From: an uncultured Clostridia bacterium
GTDB lineage: Bacteria > Bacillota > Clostridia > Lachnospirales > Lachnospiraceae
Assembly: GCA_947643415.1 (NCBI GenBank)
Contig: CANRWA010000023.1
Span: 1-54,375 of the forward strand
DNA: 54,375 nt
Direction of reading: 5' to 3'
The notes beneath the pieces are model-generated. The model did not search any database. It had not been told where the DNA came from and was given only the letters and a program-made list of their open reading frames with translations. Numbering within the stretch: position 1 is the stretch's first letter; every line of letters begins with the position of its first letter. Of the stretch, positions 25,893-36,224 are shown piece after piece. The translations under genes were made by a program, and so were the position numbers.

Positions 25893-28004
25893 ATGCAAAA
25901 AAATGTAATTGAAGATGTGTTTGGCACCAAAGTATTCAACGATGCCGTCATGCAGGAATACCTTCCTAAGAAAACGTATGCCGCTCTGAAAAGTACCATT
26001 GAAAATGGAAATGAGCTGGCTCCGGAAGTTGCCAATGTCGTTGCCCACGCAATGAAAGAATGGGCCCTGAATAATGGGGCAACCCATTATACACACTGGT
26101 TTCAGCCTTTAACCGGTGTCACTGCCGAGAAACACGACTCATTTCTGAGTGCAGATTCGGATTCACACGCCGTTCTTGAGTTCTCCGGCAAGGAACTGAT
26201 CAAGGGTGAACCAGATGCCTCCTCATTCCCATCTGGCGGTCTGCGCGCCACCTTTGAAGCAAGAGGATATACTGCCTGGGATTGTACCTCACCAGCCTTT
26301 CTGCGGGAAGATGCCATCGGAACGGTTCTCTGCATCCCCACCGCATTCTGCTCCTACACAGGCGAAGCACTGGACAAGAAAACCCCTCTTTTACGTTCCA
26401 TGGAAGCCATCAGTAAACAAGCTGTCCGGATTCTGAGACTGTTCGGAGATGAAGAAGTCAGCAATGTCAGATGTTCCGTCGGTCCGGAACAGGAATATTT
26501 CCTGATCGACCGTGACCAGTACTTACAGCGTGATGACCTGATCTTCACAGGCAGGACCCTGTTTGGTTCTATGCCTCCGAAAGGCCAGGAACTGGATGAC
26601 CATTACTTCGGAACGATCCGTGAACGGCAGGCATCTTTCATGAAGGAACTGAATATCGAGCTATGGAAACTTGGTATCTTGTCCAAGACCCAGCACAATG
26701 AGGTTGCTCCTGCACAGCATGAAATGGCTCCGATCTATGAAACGGCAAATATCGCAACCGACCACAATCAGTTAGTTATGGAGACAATGAAAAAGGTAGC
26801 ACGCCGCCACCATCTGGAATGCCTGCTTCATGAAAAGCCTTTTGCCGGCGTCAACGGCTCAGGTAAGCATGACAACTGGTCCCTTGTCACCAATACAGGC
26901 AAGAACCTGCTGAGTCCGGGATCTGCCCCATACGATAACAAACAGTTCCTGCTATTCCTCGCTGCTGTTATCGCCGCTGTGGATGACCATGCTGCCCTGC
27001 TGCGTCTCTCAGCTTCTACTCCGGGTAATGACCACCGTCTTGGCGCCAACGAAGCACCGCCTGCCATCATCTCCATCTTCCTCGGTGAGCAGTTGGAGGA
27101 CATCGTAGAACAGATCCTTGCCACCGGTACTGCCACTCACAGCAACAAAGGCGGCAAAATGGATATTGGCGTACACACAATCCCGCCGATCAAAAAAGAC
27201 GCCACAGACCGGAACAGGACATCACCTTTTGCTTTCACTGGTAATAAATTTGAGTTCCGTATGGTGGCATCCTCAAATTCCATTGCCAGCGCCAATACTG
27301 TTCTGAATGCATCCGTAGCGGATGTCCTTCAGGATATGGCAGATAAGCTGGAGAAAGCGGAAGACTTTGATACCGCAGTAGACGAACTGATCTGCGAGAC
27401 ATTGAAAACACATCAGAGGGTTATCTTCAATGGAAATGGTTACTCCGATGAGTGGATCGAAGAGGCAGAAAAAAGAGGACTGCCCAATGTCAAAACAATG
27501 GTAGATGCGACAACCTCCCTGCTGGAGGAAAAAACAATTGCCATGTATGAAAGACAGCATGTATACAGCCGCACAGAACTGGAATCCCGCACAGAGATCA
27601 ACTATGAGATATACGCAAAGGCGATCAATATCGAAGCAAAGACAATGGTAAAGATGGCATCCAAACAGTATATCCCGGCAGTGATCGGTTATGTAACAAA
27701 TCTTGCAGAATCCATTAACAGTATTACATCCGCCTGTGCCGCCGCTGATGTGTCAGTGCAGACTGAACTGCTGACCAAGTGCTCTGATCTTCTCGCTGAT
27801 GCCCGCAAGGCAGTAGTAACACTGAAGGAAGTCAATGATAAGGCAAATGATATGGAGGATGGCAAAGAACGTGCTGAATTCTACCGTGATGTGGTTATGA
27901 AAGCCATGACAGACCTCCGTACCCCCATCGATACACTGGAAGATATCGTGGATAAGAGTTTCTGGCCTGTACCAGCATATGGTGATATGTTGTTTGAGGT
28001 TTAG
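25893..28004 (+). CDS. glnN: Glutamine synthetase type III
   Basis: GSIII makes glutamine from glutamate, ammonia and ATP. It forms large double-ring dodecamers and is common in Bacteroidetes and Clostridia. The product is about 703 residues, the typical GSIII length and far longer than GSI. Visible motifs are HWFQPLTG, the Glu ligands in [12 protein letters not shown] near 205, [13 protein letters not shown] near 270, [13 protein letters not shown] near 325, and [20 protein letters not shown] near 445. The start at 25893 is chosen because TGGAGG lies 5 nt before the ATG; the longer frame lacks a site. The next gene downstream on the same strand is a MocR regulator. Confidence 0.96.
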   Translation: MQKNVIEDVFGTKVFNDAVMQEYLPKKTYAALKSTIENGNELAPEVANVVAHAMKEWALNNGATHYTHWFQPLTGVTAEKHDSFLSADSDSHAVLEFSGKELIKGEPDASSFPSGGLRATFEARGYTAWDCTSPAFLREDAIGTVLCIPTAFCSYTGEALDKKTPLLRSMEAISKQAVRILRLFGDEEVSNVRCSVGPEQEYFLIDRDQYLQRDDLIFTGRTLFGSMPPKGQELDDHYFGTIRERQASFMKELNIELWKLGILSKTQHNEVAPAQHEMAPIYETANIATDHNQLVMETMKKVARRHHLECLLHEKPFAGVNGSGKHDNWSLVTNTGKNLLSPGSAPYDNKQFLLFLAAVIAAVDDHAALLRLSASTPGNDHRLGANEAPPAIISIFLGEQLEDIVEQILATGTATHSNKGGKMDIGVHTIPPIKKDATDRNRTSPFAFTGNKFEFRMVASSNSIASANTVLNASVADVLQDMADKLEKAEDFDTAVDELICETLKTHQRVIFNGNGYSDEWIEEAEKRGLPNVKTMVDATTSLLEEKTIAMYERQHVYSRTELESRTEINYEIYAKAINIEAKTMVKMASKQYIPAVIGYVTNLAESINSITSACAAADVSVQTELLTKCSDLLADARKAVVTLKEVNDKANDMEDGKERAEFYRDVVMKAMTDLRTPIDTLEDIVDKSFWPVPAYGDMLFEV

Positions 28005-28021
28005 AAATTCAGAATAAAAAA

Positions 28022-28063
28022 CTAAGTCATGCCCCATAGCTTGCTGTGGGGTATTTGACTTAG
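28022..28063. terminator. Two-part hairpin downstream of glnN
   Basis: CTAAGTCA at 28022-28029 pairs with TGACTTAG at 28056-28063. An inner GCCCCATA/TGTGGGGT stem sits between them. On the plus strand no U-run follows; on the minus strand the hairpin is followed by TTTTTTATTC. The 3' arm shares TTAG with hairpin repeat copy 3. It may be a terminator or another repeat family. Confidence 0.5.
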
Positions 28064-28098
28064 CTCAATGGCGGGTTCAAATCGGCGCCGTTGGGCTA
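28060..28098 (+). repeat. Dispersed hairpin repeat, copy 3 (complete)
   Basis: TTAGCTCAATGGCG, then GGTTCAAATCGG, then CGCCGTTGGGCTA: both arms are present and pair over about 13 bp with G-T pairs. The loop is in the opposite sense to copies 2 and 5. Read on the plus strand the arm and loop look like tRNA D-arm and T-arm sequences. Confidence 0.8.
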
Positions 28099-28136
28099 TC
28101 TCTATCAGAGAAATCCATCCCTGAAAAGAGGTCATT

Positions 28137-29540
28137 ATGATTACGATTTCGCTGCATACCGGTTCAGGAGAACCAATGTATCTACAGATTTATGAATATA
28201 TAAAAAAAGAGATCCTTTCCGGGCGTCTGTCCCACCCTGAAAAGCTTCCCTCTGCCCGTGCACTGGCAGCAAATCTTCAGGTCAGCCGCAGCACAGTAGA
28301 CACTGCGTATGAACAGCTTGTGGCAGAAGGGTATATTGATGCAAAGGAAAAACGGGGCTTTTTTGTAAATCCTATCACCCACACGCAGAATTTCACAAGA
28401 TCCCAGGGACACATTTCTGTTCCTGACCGCACCTTGCCAGACCAGAAAAAAATGATATATGATTTTGATCCTGACGCCATTGATACCCTTCATTTTCCCT
28501 ACTCTGTCTGGAAATCCATCGGCAGGAATCAGTTGGATAACCCAGATAATTTCATATCGGGAGACCACTTTGGAGAATATGGGCTGCGACTGGCGATATC
28601 CAGCTACCTGCATGGCTCCCGTGGCGTAAACTGTACTCCTGAAAGTATCATTGTCGGCGCCGGACTGGACCATCTCCTACAGATGCTCTGTGTCCTGTTC
28701 GAACGGAAAGCTGTGATCGCCATGGAAGATCCCGGCTACCGCAATGCCCGTCAGGTTCTGCTGTCCAGCGGCTATACGGTACAGGATATCCCTCTCTCCC
28801 AGGGAGCTCTTGACGCTTCTTCATTAATTCATTCTCCCGCTGATATCTGCTATGTCACACCAAGCCACCAGTTTCCTCTCGGAAGTGTCCTGTCTATCTC
28901 CCGACGCCAGGCACTCTTAGACTGGGCATATGAAAAAGAAAACCGCTACATCATAGAGGATGACCATGACAGCGAATTCCGCTACAAAGGAAAACCGATT
29001 CCGGCACTACAGAGCCTGGACCATGGACAGAGAGTGATCTATATCGGAACTTTCTCCAAAGCAGTCTCTCCTGCCATCCGCACAGGCTATATGGTTCTCC
29101 CTGCCCCTCTTCTCTCCCTCTACAAAGAAAAATGCGGCAGCTATGCCTGTCCGGTCTCCCGTCTTAATCAGGCTATCCTGACGGATTTTATAAAAGACGG
29201 GTTCTTCGAGAAACATCTGAACCGTATGCGAAAGATATATAAAGCCAAACATGACTATATGCTGGAACAGCTCCATTCCCATTTCCCCGATGGCCTGCTG
29301 GATATTTCTGCTGACAATGCGGGACTATATATCATCCTGCATTACCATGGCCCGCTGACCGATGAAGCCATCATAGAACAGGCAGAAAAAAACGGCATCC
29401 GGCTGCGTTCCCTGAAAGGGTATTACGCAAACCTTCCTGCCGCTTACCGCCCTGCTTATTTACTTGGATTTGCTAATCTGGAAGAGAAAGAGATCCGTGA
29501 TGGAATCGCCCTGCTGGCTGAGAAAGTGCTAATTGTCTAG
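28137..29540 (+). CDS. MocR-type regulator (GntR HTH plus aminotransferase domain)
   Basis: MocR regulators join a GntR winged helix to a PLP-binding class I aminotransferase fold and sense PLP or amino-compound ligands. The HTH lies at about 10-75 (PMYLQIYEYIKKEILSGRL, ANLQVSRSTVDTAYEQLVAE). The aminotransferase fold has the PLP Asp in DICYVTPSHQFP, IEDDHDSEFRY near 280, and the Schiff-base Lys in IGTFSKAVSP near 305. The 467-residue length is normal. Target unknown: it could control PLP synthesis (PdxR-like), an amine transporter, or the neighbouring glnN. Its last 68 bp overlap the convergent ribF gene. Confidence 0.93.
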   Translation: MITISLHTGSGEPMYLQIYEYIKKEILSGRLSHPEKLPSARALAANLQVSRSTVDTAYEQLVAEGYIDAKEKRGFFVNPITHTQNFTRSQGHISVPDRTLPDQKKMIYDFDPDAIDTLHFPYSVWKSIGRNQLDNPDNFISGDHFGEYGLRLAISSYLHGSRGVNCTPESIIVGAGLDHLLQMLCVLFERKAVIAMEDPGYRNARQVLLSSGYTVQDIPLSQGALDASSLIHSPADICYVTPSHQFPLGSVLSISRRQALLDWAYEKENRYIIEDDHDSEFRYKGKPIPALQSLDHGQRVIYIGTFSKAVSPAIRTGYMVLPAPLLSLYKEKCGSYACPVSRLNQAILTDFIKDGFFEKHLNRMRKIYKAKHDYMLEQLHSHFPDGLLDISADNAGLYIILHYHGPLTDEAIIEQAEKNGIRLRSLKGYYANLPAAYRPAYLLGFANLEEKEIRDGIALLAEKVLIV

Positions 29541-30414
29541 CGAAAAAGTGCCGCGCCTCCTCGGTATCCTTCCGGATCTGCTCCCTCAGCCTGTCCACAG
29601 ACGAAAATTTCTGTTCTGACCGTTGATAGTTCATAAGATAAACAGTCAGTGTCTTACCATACAGATCTCCCTCATAGTCAAAGAGCCATACCTCAATGCC
29701 CACTGGATTCTGTCCTGGAATCGTAGGCTTTACACCAAGATTGCCCACTCCGTCATACTGCTTCCCTTCCACTGTGACATGGACGGAATATACCCCATAG
29801 GGTGGGAGGACTTTCTGTTCTGGCGGCCTTATATTGGCTGTCGGTACCATCATCTTCCCGCCGATCTGGTTCCCATGTTCTACTACTCCTCTTATAAAAT
29901 ATGGTGTCTGCAGAAGAGAATTTGCCTCCTGCATCTTTCCGGCAAAGAGAAGCCTCCGGATGCGGGTGCTGCTCACCTCTTCACCATCCTGTGTCAGCTT
30001 TTCATAGATCCTAACACTAAAACCATATTTTTCCCCTGCCTTCCTGAGATATTCCGCCGTACCAGAACGCTGGTACCCAAAACAGAAATCTGCACCGACA
30101 ACCACCTTTCTGGCATCACACCGTCCCACAAGGATCTCTGTAACAAATGTCTCGGCACTCATATGCATAAATTCTTCTGTGACAGGGATTATGACCATAA
30201 CATCAATTCCAAGCTCACTGGCAAGAAATATTTTCTCCTCCTGTCCATAGATACCCTGGCTGCCAGGAAAGAGAAATGTGATCATCACTGTCTCAAGTTC
30301 CTGACGCTTTGCTTCTGTGAACAACAAGCGGTGTCCCCTGTGCAGGCCATCAAACTTACCGATGCAGACAGCCGTATTATTTAGTTTAAAATCCAAATCT
30401 GTTATTATCTTCAT
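29473..30414 (-). CDS. ribF: Bifunctional riboflavin kinase/FMN adenylyltransferase
   Basis: RibF makes FMN and then FAD. The N-terminal adenylyltransferase has AVCIGKFDGLHRGHRLL at about 15, and SSTRIRRLLFAGKMQEAN near 157. The C-terminal kinase domain has GKMMVPTANI, PPYGVYSVHV and GVGNLGVKPT. It is the last gene of the rimP-nusA-infB operon, 11 bp after truB. The protein should end near the phrase HFFARQ; its last 20 residues (LALSQPAGRFHHGSLSLPD) are atypical and are encoded inside the convergent MocR gene, which suggests a rearranged 3' end. Confidence 0.95.
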   Translation of the reverse strand: MKIITDLDFKLNNTAVCIGKFDGLHRGHRLLFTEAKRQELETVMITFLFPGSQGIYGQEEKIFLASELGIDVMVIIPVTEEFMHMSAETFVTEILVGRCDARKVVVGADFCFGYQRSGTAEYLRKAGEKYGFSVRIYEKLTQDGEEVSSTRIRRLLFAGKMQEANSLLQTPYFIRGVVEHGNQIGGKMMVPTANIRPPEQKVLPPYGVYSVHVTVEGKQYDGVGNLGVKPTIPGQNPVGIEVWLFDYEGDLYGKTLTVYLMNYQRSEQKFSSVDRLREQIRKDTEEARHFFARQLALSQPAGRFHHGSLSLPD

Positions 30415-30425
30415 ATGACTTATCC

Positions 30426-31397
30426 TTAATGAAACATTTTTATGATATGATACATAGCATCTTTTTCCTCATAACGGTATATGGCATAAAATGCACCATC
30501 TGTGCCATACATTCTAACAATCTCCCCATCCCCGGCAATATCACTTCCGCCTCTTGTGCTGCCCTCTGTCCCATTGCCTGAATCGGGTGCAGTGCCCTCT
30601 CTCATAGGTATATAGCGGCACAAACGCGATGACACCTTATTTCCATTCTGCAGGAATTTCATTCCTTTTTCTGACACATGGCAGCTTCCATACTGTGAAA
30701 AGGCAGAGTCCACTGGCATCAACAGATCCCCGGCACTTGCCGGCGATGTTTTTGCCCTCTCCTCAATCTCCGCCAGCGTCATGGCATCCATTAACCTGTA
30801 TTTCCCCACCCTTGTACGGACAAGGCTTTTCATGGCAGCACCACAGCCAAGACGCTCGCCGATATCATGGCAGAGGGAACGAATATAGGTTCCTTTTGAA
30901 CAAGTGACCTCAATAGTAAACTCATTCCTCTGCAGGGCAGCCTCTTTTAATGTAAGGTCATGGATCACTACTTTCCTCGCCTGGCGTTCCACCTCTTTGC
31001 CCTGGCGGGCAAGCTCATACAATCTCTTTCCATTTACCTTAACAGCAGAATACATCGGCGGAACCTGTTCGATCTCACCGGAAAATTCCTCCAGTACCAT
31101 TCCCAACTGCTCCTCAGTAACAGAGACAGGGGACAGGGACAGAACCTCTCCTGTCAGATCCAGCGTATTGGTGGTCACACCCAGCTTAACCTCAGCCACG
31201 TAAGTTTTATCTTTCTCCGTCAAAAGGCTGCACACCTTTGTTGCCTTTCCGACACACACCGGAAGGACACCTGTAGCATCCGGATCCAGTGTACCCGTAT
31301 GTCCGATTTTCTTAAAATGCAGGATACCTCTCAACTTCGCTACTACGTCGTGAGAGGTAAATCCTTTTTCCTTATTTACAATAATAATCCCATTCAT
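30426..31397 (-). CDS. truB: tRNA pseudouridine-55 synthase TruB
   Basis: TruB makes pseudouridine 55 in the T-loop of tRNAs. The catalytic Asp is in GTLDPDATGVLPVC near residue 38, with IIVNKEKGFTSHDVV at the start and CSKGTYIRSLCHDIGERLG near 165. At 323 residues it is longer than the usual 300. The PUA-like tail carries a low-complexity insert near 270-290 (GTAPDSGNGTEGSTRGGS). It follows nrnA by 18 bp. Confidence 0.96.
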   Translation of the reverse strand: MNGIIIVNKEKGFTSHDVVAKLRGILHFKKIGHTGTLDPDATGVLPVCVGKATKVCSLLTEKDKTYVAEVKLGVTTNTLDLTGEVLSLSPVSVTEEQLGMVLEEFSGEIEQVPPMYSAVKVNGKRLYELARQGKEVERQARKVVIHDLTLKEAALQRNEFTIEVTCSKGTYIRSLCHDIGERLGCGAAMKSLVRTRVGKYRLMDAMTLAEIEERAKTSPASAGDLLMPVDSAFSQYGSCHVSEKGMKFLQNGNKVSSRLCRYIPMREGTAPDSGNGTEGSTRGGSDIAGDGEIVRMYGTDGAFYAIYRYEEKDAMYHIIKMFH

Positions 31398-31415
31398 AAT
31401 ACACCTGCTGGTCTT

Positions 31416-32390
31416 TCAGGCAGACTGCCCAACACGGATGAACTGCTTCTCAATGTGCTGCGTCAGATTATTGACTACATCAAAAGCATCTCCTTTGATC
31501 GTACATCCGGCAGCATGAACATGCCCGCCGCCGCCGAAATAGCAGGCAATGGTACTGACATCAATGAATTCATTGGATCTCATGCTAACTTTGTATTCCT
31601 GTGGTTCTCTCTCTGTGAGAAGAATCGCCACTTCAATTCCCTCTGTCGTCCGCATCTCATCTATAATGCCATCAAGATCAGAAGTCTGGGCATTATACAG
31701 ATCAAGTATATTCTGTCTCAAAACAGAGAAAATACAACGTCCATCCATGATCCGGACACTCTCTAGAAGACACCGTCCCATAATCTGTAGCTGCTTGTAA
31801 GTCTTCATGTAAAAGCTTCCATCAATAATCTTTCCAAAAGGGACTCCCTTATCCATAAGTTTACCGGCAATGCGCATTGTCTCACTGCTTGTATTCGAGT
31901 GTTTGAATACCCCGGTATCATGAACGATCCCCGTATACAGGGCACATGCCGTCGTGTAACCGATCTTGTCTTCTTCCATCAGCGTATAGAGGATCTGGGA
32001 AGTGGAACTGGCATCTGGAACTACATGATTTTCATTGCCAAATTTCGTATTGGTAATGTGATGGTCAATATTGATAACATGCCCTGCCAGTTTCATAATA
32101 TCTGCCACTTCCTCCAGACGGTCTGCATCACCGCAGTCAAGAGACACAAACAGATCATATGCCTCACCTTTTACAGAAGAACAACATTCCTCAAAGGCCT
32201 CTTCTGCTTTCAGATAATTAAACACTTCCGGATATTCTGTCAGATATACAGTAACCTTCTTTTCCGGGTAGTTCTCTGCTATGTAACTGTATAATCCCAT
32301 ACAGGAGCCAATACAATCGCCATCCGGACGCAGATGCCCGGCAATGGCAATCGTACCTGCTTTTTCAATTGATTCTAATAATATGTTCAT
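31416..32390 (-). CDS. nrnA: DHH-family nanoRNase/pAp phosphatase NrnA
   Basis: NrnA degrades short RNA oligomers and dephosphorylates 3'-phosphoadenosine 5'-phosphate. The DHH domain has GHLRPDGDCIGSCMG near residue 18, SLDCGDADR near 85, and INIDHHITNTKFG near 109. The DHHA1 domain has the GGGGHVHAAGC signature near 290. The 324-residue length is normal. The position between rbfA and truB is conserved in Firmicutes. Confidence 0.95.
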   Translation of the reverse strand: MNILLESIEKAGTIAIAGHLRPDGDCIGSCMGLYSYIAENYPEKKVTVYLTEYPEVFNYLKAEEAFEECCSSVKGEAYDLFVSLDCGDADRLEEVADIMKLAGHVINIDHHITNTKFGNENHVVPDASSTSQILYTLMEEDKIGYTTACALYTGIVHDTGVFKHSNTSSETMRIAGKLMDKGVPFGKIIDGSFYMKTYKQLQIMGRCLLESVRIMDGRCIFSVLRQNILDLYNAQTSDLDGIIDEMRTTEGIEVAILLTEREPQEYKVSMRSNEFIDVSTIACYFGGGGHVHAAGCTIKGDAFDVVNNLTQHIEKQFIRVGQSA

Positions 32391-32424
32391 ATCTTCTCAT
32401 TCTCCTGACAAATTATAAATCTGG

Positions 32425-32796
32425 TCAATCCTCTTGGTGGCGGTCTGAGCGCATCACTTCATCAATCTTTTTGGACATAGTTACACCATACTCTATGGAA
32501 TGATCCAAAACAAATGTCAGCTCCGGCGTATTCCGCAGGTTCATACGGCTCGCCAACTGATGTCTGGCAAAGGAAGCACTTTTTTTCAGTCCCTGCATCG
32601 TCTTTTCCTTTGCCTCATCATCTCCCATAACACTGACAAAGATCTTGGCAAACTTGAGATCCGGCGTCACCTCCACCGCCATCACTGATGTCATGGGATG
32701 AATGCGCGGATCCTTGAGATCATCCCGTATGATCAGGCTCATCTCACGAAGAACCTCACTGTTGACACGAATATTTTTTACACTGTTCTTTTTCAT
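32425..32796 (-). CDS. rbfA: 30S ribosome-binding factor RbfA
   Basis: RbfA is a cold-shock 30S maturation factor. The 123-residue product has the KH-like fold phrases [40 protein letters not shown] and [20 protein letters not shown]. Its start overlaps the end of infB by 4 nt. Confidence 0.97.
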   Translation of the reverse strand: MKKNSVKNIRVNSEVLREMSLIIRDDLKDPRIHPMTSVMAVEVTPDLKFAKIFVSVMGDDEAKEKTMQGLKKSASFARHQLASRMNLRNTPELTFVLDHSIEYGVTMSKKIDEVMRSDRHQED

Positions 32797-35564
32797 CTGG
32801 GTACCTCTACCATCTTATAACATTCTATCTGGTCTGCTTCCTGCAGATCCCCGAAACCTTCAAATACCAGGCCACACTCATAACCGGCATTTACTTCTTT
32901 TACATCATCCTTAAATCTCTTCAGACTGGCAAGATTACCTTCAAAGAGCTGCTCGCCATCACGGCTGATGCGGACACGGCATCCTCTCTCGATCTTACCA
33001 TCCAATACGTATGAACCAGCGATGGTTCCCACACCAGAAGCCTTGAATGTCTGGCGCACCTCTGCATGGGCGATAACTTTCTCTTCATAGATCGGCTCCA
33101 GCATTCCCTTCATGGCAGACTCAATATCTTCAATGGCATCGTAGATCACGCGGTACAGACGGACATCCACATTCTCACGGTCTGCCGTATCCTTCGCCAT
33201 GTTATCGAGCCTTACATTAAATCCGATGATAATGGCGTTGGAAGCGCTTGCCAGCGTCACATCCGATTCGTTGATGGCGCCTACACCGCCATGGATGACA
33301 CGGACAGCCACCTCTTCATTGCTGAGTCTTACAAGACTCTGTTTCACAGCTTCAACGGAACCCTGCACATCGGCCTTGATGATCAGGTTCAAATCTTTCA
33401 CATTACCTGCCTGAATCTGGCTGAACAGCCCATCCAGGGACAGTTTCTTCGCCTTTGTCTCCTCAAGCAGCTTATCCTTACCCTGATCCACATACGCCTG
33501 GGCGATCTGTTTGGCATCTTTATCATTCTCTGTTGCAACGAACACCTCACCGGCATCCGGAACACCATTTAAACCAAGGATCTCTACCGGAGTAGAAGGT
33601 TTTGCCAGCTTCACACGCTCACCGTTGTGGTCAAGCATGGCACGTACCTTTCCATATGCCGTTCCGATGGCAATGTGGTCGCCTACATTCAGGGTTCCCT
33701 TCTGGACAAGGACAGTGGCAACAGGACCACGCCCCTTATCTAACTGCGCCTCGATAACAATACCACGGGCACGGCGCTTTGGATTTGCCTTCAATTCCAG
33801 TACATCCGCTGTCAGTACGATCATCTCCAGAAGATTTTCAATACCCTCCCTGGTATGTGCCGATACCGGACAGAATACGGTAGAACCGCCCCATTCTTCC
33901 GGAATCAGTTCATACTCCGACAGCTCCTGTTTCACTCTGTCAATATTGGCGCCTTCCTTATCAATCTTGTTCACTGCCACAATGATCTCAACCCCTGCTG
34001 CCTTGGCATGGTTGATCGCCTCTACGGTCTGCGGCATCACACCATCATCTGCGGCCACAACCAGGATCGCGATATCCGTTGACTGTGCACCACGCATACG
34101 CATGGAGGTAAACGCCTCATGCCCTGGTGTATCCAGGAAGGTGATCTTCTCCCCATTGATCCGGACTACATATGCACCGATATGCTGGGTAATGCCGCCT
34201 GCCTCATGCTCTGTGACATCACTCTGACGGATGGCATCCAGAAGCGATGTCTTACCATGATCGACATGCCCCATAACACAGACTACCGGAGGACGTTTCT
34301 TCATCTTTGCCTCATCCTCATCTTCCTCTTTCAGAAGTTCAGCGACCATATCGATCTTTTCTTCTTTTTCACACAGAATATCAAATCCCAGGGCAATCTC
34401 CTCGGCCTCTTCGTAAGTGACGTCCTGATTCAGGGATACCATCTGCCCCTGCATAAACAATTTCTTCACCAGTGCTGCCGCTGGCATTTTCATCTTGTCA
34501 GCAAGTTCGCGGATGGTAAGTGATTCTGGAATCGTGATCTGTTTGATCTCTTCCTGCGGCTCCTGTTTCACCGGTTCCGGCTTAATAAATGCTCCCTTAC
34601 GGTTTGGATCTTTCTTTGAACGGATCCGGTTCATCTCCTCCTTAGTACTCTTGCGGTATCCACCTGCTTTATTTCTGTCATCCTTCTTCTTATTCCTCTG
34701 GCGGGAACTCTTTTGCTCCTGCTTGATGCCATCAAAACCACTCTGGGCCTTCTCAAACCGTTCAAATACACGCTCGCCGCCATTGCCGCGGTTTCCTCCG
34801 TTATTACGCCCCCCATTCCGGCGGTCATTATTCTGCCCTCTCTGGTTGTTATTCTGTCCGTTCCGGTTATTGTCGCGCTGCCCGTCTCTTCCATTCTGAT
34901 AACGGGTATTACCGCCACGGTTATTGTTCTGCCCGCTCCGGTTATTGTCACGCTGCCCATCTCTTCCGTTCTGGTTCCTGTTATTGCCGCCACGGTTATC
35001 TCCGCGGTTTCCTCCCCGCTGGTTATCACTGCGCTGGCTGTCCCCACGGTTTCCCCCATTACGGTTCTGTCCCTGGTTCTGCCGGGAATTATTCCTGCCG
35101 TCCCTTGCAGGCTGTTTCTTATTTTCTTCTTCCCTGTTCGTTTTCTTTTCCTCTTTCGGCTGCTTTTCAGAAACGGCTGCCTTCGTCTCCTGTTTCGCTG
35201 CGGGCGCTGTCTCCTTCTCTTCTTTCTTCTTTGCTGCCTGTGGCTGCTCCATCTTAGGTTCTTCTGTCTTCCTGACGGCCTTCTCTGGTTCCTCCACCTT
35301 CTTCTCCTGAACCTTTACCGGCTTTTCTTCTGGTATTTTTTTCTCATTCTTTTTCTCTTCTGTCTTACCTGTTTCTTTCTTAGCTGCTTTCTTCTGTGGA
35401 AAATTCTTCATAAGAAAGGCAATCGCATCATCTTCAATATTGCTGTTGGCACCTTTTACTTCGAAACCATTGTCATTTAATAGTTTAACCAGGTCCCCGC
35501 TTTTTATGTTTTTATCCTTTTGCTGCATGCTGCGTGCAATCTCATATATTTTCATTTTCGCCAT
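32793..35564 (-). CDS. infB: Translation initiation factor IF-2
   Basis: IF-2 places initiator tRNA on the 30S subunit. At 923 residues, it has an N-terminal IF2_N domain ([20 protein letters not shown]), a Lys/Glu-rich stretch at about 60-160, and an Asn/Gly/Arg-rich region at about 160-275. The latter contains a duplicated block ([12 protein letters not shown] twice). The core has a second IF2_N domain, GTPase boxes [25 protein letters not shown] and NKID, and C-terminal domains ending in [25 protein letters not shown] lies 9 nt before the ATG. The start overlaps ylxQ by 23 nt. Confidence 0.97.
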   Translation of the reverse strand: MAKMKIYEIARSMQQKDKNIKSGDLVKLLNDNGFEVKGANSNIEDDAIAFLMKNFPQKKAAKKETGKTEEKKNEKKIPEEKPVKVQEKKVEEPEKAVRKTEEPKMEQPQAAKKKEEKETAPAAKQETKAAVSEKQPKEEKKTNREEENKKQPARDGRNNSRQNQGQNRNGGNRGDSQRSDNQRGGNRGDNRGGNNRNQNGRDGQRDNNRSGQNNNRGGNTRYQNGRDGQRDNNRNGQNNNQRGQNNDRRNGGRNNGGNRGNGGERVFERFEKAQSGFDGIKQEQKSSRQRNKKKDDRNKAGGYRKSTKEEMNRIRSKKDPNRKGAFIKPEPVKQEPQEEIKQITIPESLTIRELADKMKMPAAALVKKLFMQGQMVSLNQDVTYEEAEEIALGFDILCEKEEKIDMVAELLKEEDEDEAKMKKRPPVVCVMGHVDHGKTSLLDAIRQSDVTEHEAGGITQHIGAYVVRINGEKITFLDTPGHEAFTSMRMRGAQSTDIAILVVAADDGVMPQTVEAINHAKAAGVEIIVAVNKIDKEGANIDRVKQELSEYELIPEEWGGSTVFCPVSAHTREGIENLLEMIVLTADVLELKANPKRRARGIVIEAQLDKGRGPVATVLVQKGTLNVGDHIAIGTAYGKVRAMLDHNGERVKLAKPSTPVEILGLNGVPDAGEVFVATENDKDAKQIAQAYVDQGKDKLLEETKAKKLSLDGLFSQIQAGNVKDLNLIIKADVQGSVEAVKQSLVRLSNEEVAVRVIHGGVGAINESDVTLASASNAIIIGFNVRLDNMAKDTADRENVDVRLYRVIYDAIEDIESAMKGMLEPIYEEKVIAHAEVRQTFKASGVGTIAGSYVLDGKIERGCRVRISRDGEQLFEGNLASLKRFKDDVKEVNAGYECGLVFEGFGDLQEADQIECYKMVEVPR

Positions 35565-35883
35565 GCTTTGTTACCTCCAGTTCTAAATTCTTGCCAACGG
35601 ATGCGGCAAATCCTCTTTCTGTGATCGCCAGGGATGCCCGGAATGTCTTTCCTATCGCCTTGCCTAATGTATCCTTATCACTAAATTCTACATAAGGAAC
35701 ATGATAGAAATAACAAGAATCCGAGAATTTCTTCTTCGTATTCGCCGATGCATCTGCTGCCACCATCACCATTTTTGCCCTGCCATCCCGAATGGCTTTC
35801 TCTGTCATAAACTCCCCGCTTACTACGTTTCCGGCTTTCATCGCCAGTCCCAGGGTTCCCAGGACTTTTTTCTCATTTACCAT
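35542..35883 (-). CDS. ylxQ: L7Ae-family RNA-binding protein YlxQ
   Basis: A small L7Ae/L30e/S12e-fold protein, thought to bind kink-turn RNA, conserved between ylxR and infB in Firmicutes. The 113-residue product has [40 protein letters not shown] and [20 protein letters not shown], typical of the family. It overlaps infB by 23 nt. Confidence 0.93.
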   Translation of the reverse strand: MVNEKKVLGTLGLAMKAGNVVSGEFMTEKAIRDGRAKMVMVAADASANTKKKFSDSCYFYHVPYVEFSDKDTLGKAIGKTFRASLAITERGFAASVGKNLELEVTKHGENENI

Positions 35884-35893
35884 GGTCTGTCTA

Positions 35894-36157
35894 TCACCCT
35901 TTTAACTGCCTTTCTAACTCATCATATATCTCATCCGGCACATTCACACGGAAAGAACGGTTCAGTGCATTGCTCTTTCGCGCCTTGGCAAAGCATTCCC
36001 CACTGTCGCACAGATAAGCTCCTCTTCCATTCCTGCGGCCTGTTCTGTCAATACAGAACTCTCCTTCCGGTGTCCTCACCACCCGGATCAGCTCTTTCTT
36101 TTCTTTGCTCTCCCGACAGCCAATGCACTGCCGGCTCGGCTTTTTCTTTGTCTGCAT
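35894..36157 (-). CDS. ylxR: YlxR/RnpM RNase P modulator
   Basis: YlxR (RnpM) is a small RNA-binding protein reported to interact with the RNase P RNA. The 87-residue product has the family signature RQCIGCRESKEKKELIRVVR and GRGAYLCDSGECFAKARKSN. It lies between nusA and ylxQ, as usual. Confidence 0.95.
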   Translation of the reverse strand: MQTKKKPSRQCIGCRESKEKKELIRVVRTPEGEFCIDRTGRRNGRGAYLCDSGECFAKARKSNALNRSFRVNVPDEIYDELERQLKG

Positions 36158-36224
36158 CCTGCCCCTCCTTTCTGTCCTAACGGTACCGTCAGGCTGTTGT
36201 ACCTTATTGACAAGGCATGTGGTC

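Noticed and set aside
28060-28098. A tRNA gene suggested by D-arm- and T-arm-like sequence
   Set aside because: There is no acceptor stem, anticodon arm or proper spacing; the unit is only about 40 bp and recurs as a hairpin repeat.
34840-35000. CRISPR-like direct repeats
   Set aside because: The repeats code for the Asn/Gly/Arg region of IF-2 in frame and lack spacers of constant length; the same holds for the NTGDGG linker of the large GH43 at 19860-19975.
34713-35480. 255-codon hydrophobic plus-strand frame opposite infB
   Set aside because: It is the antisense shadow of the Lys/Glu- and Asn/Gly-rich repeats of IF-2; the composition follows from the complementary codons.
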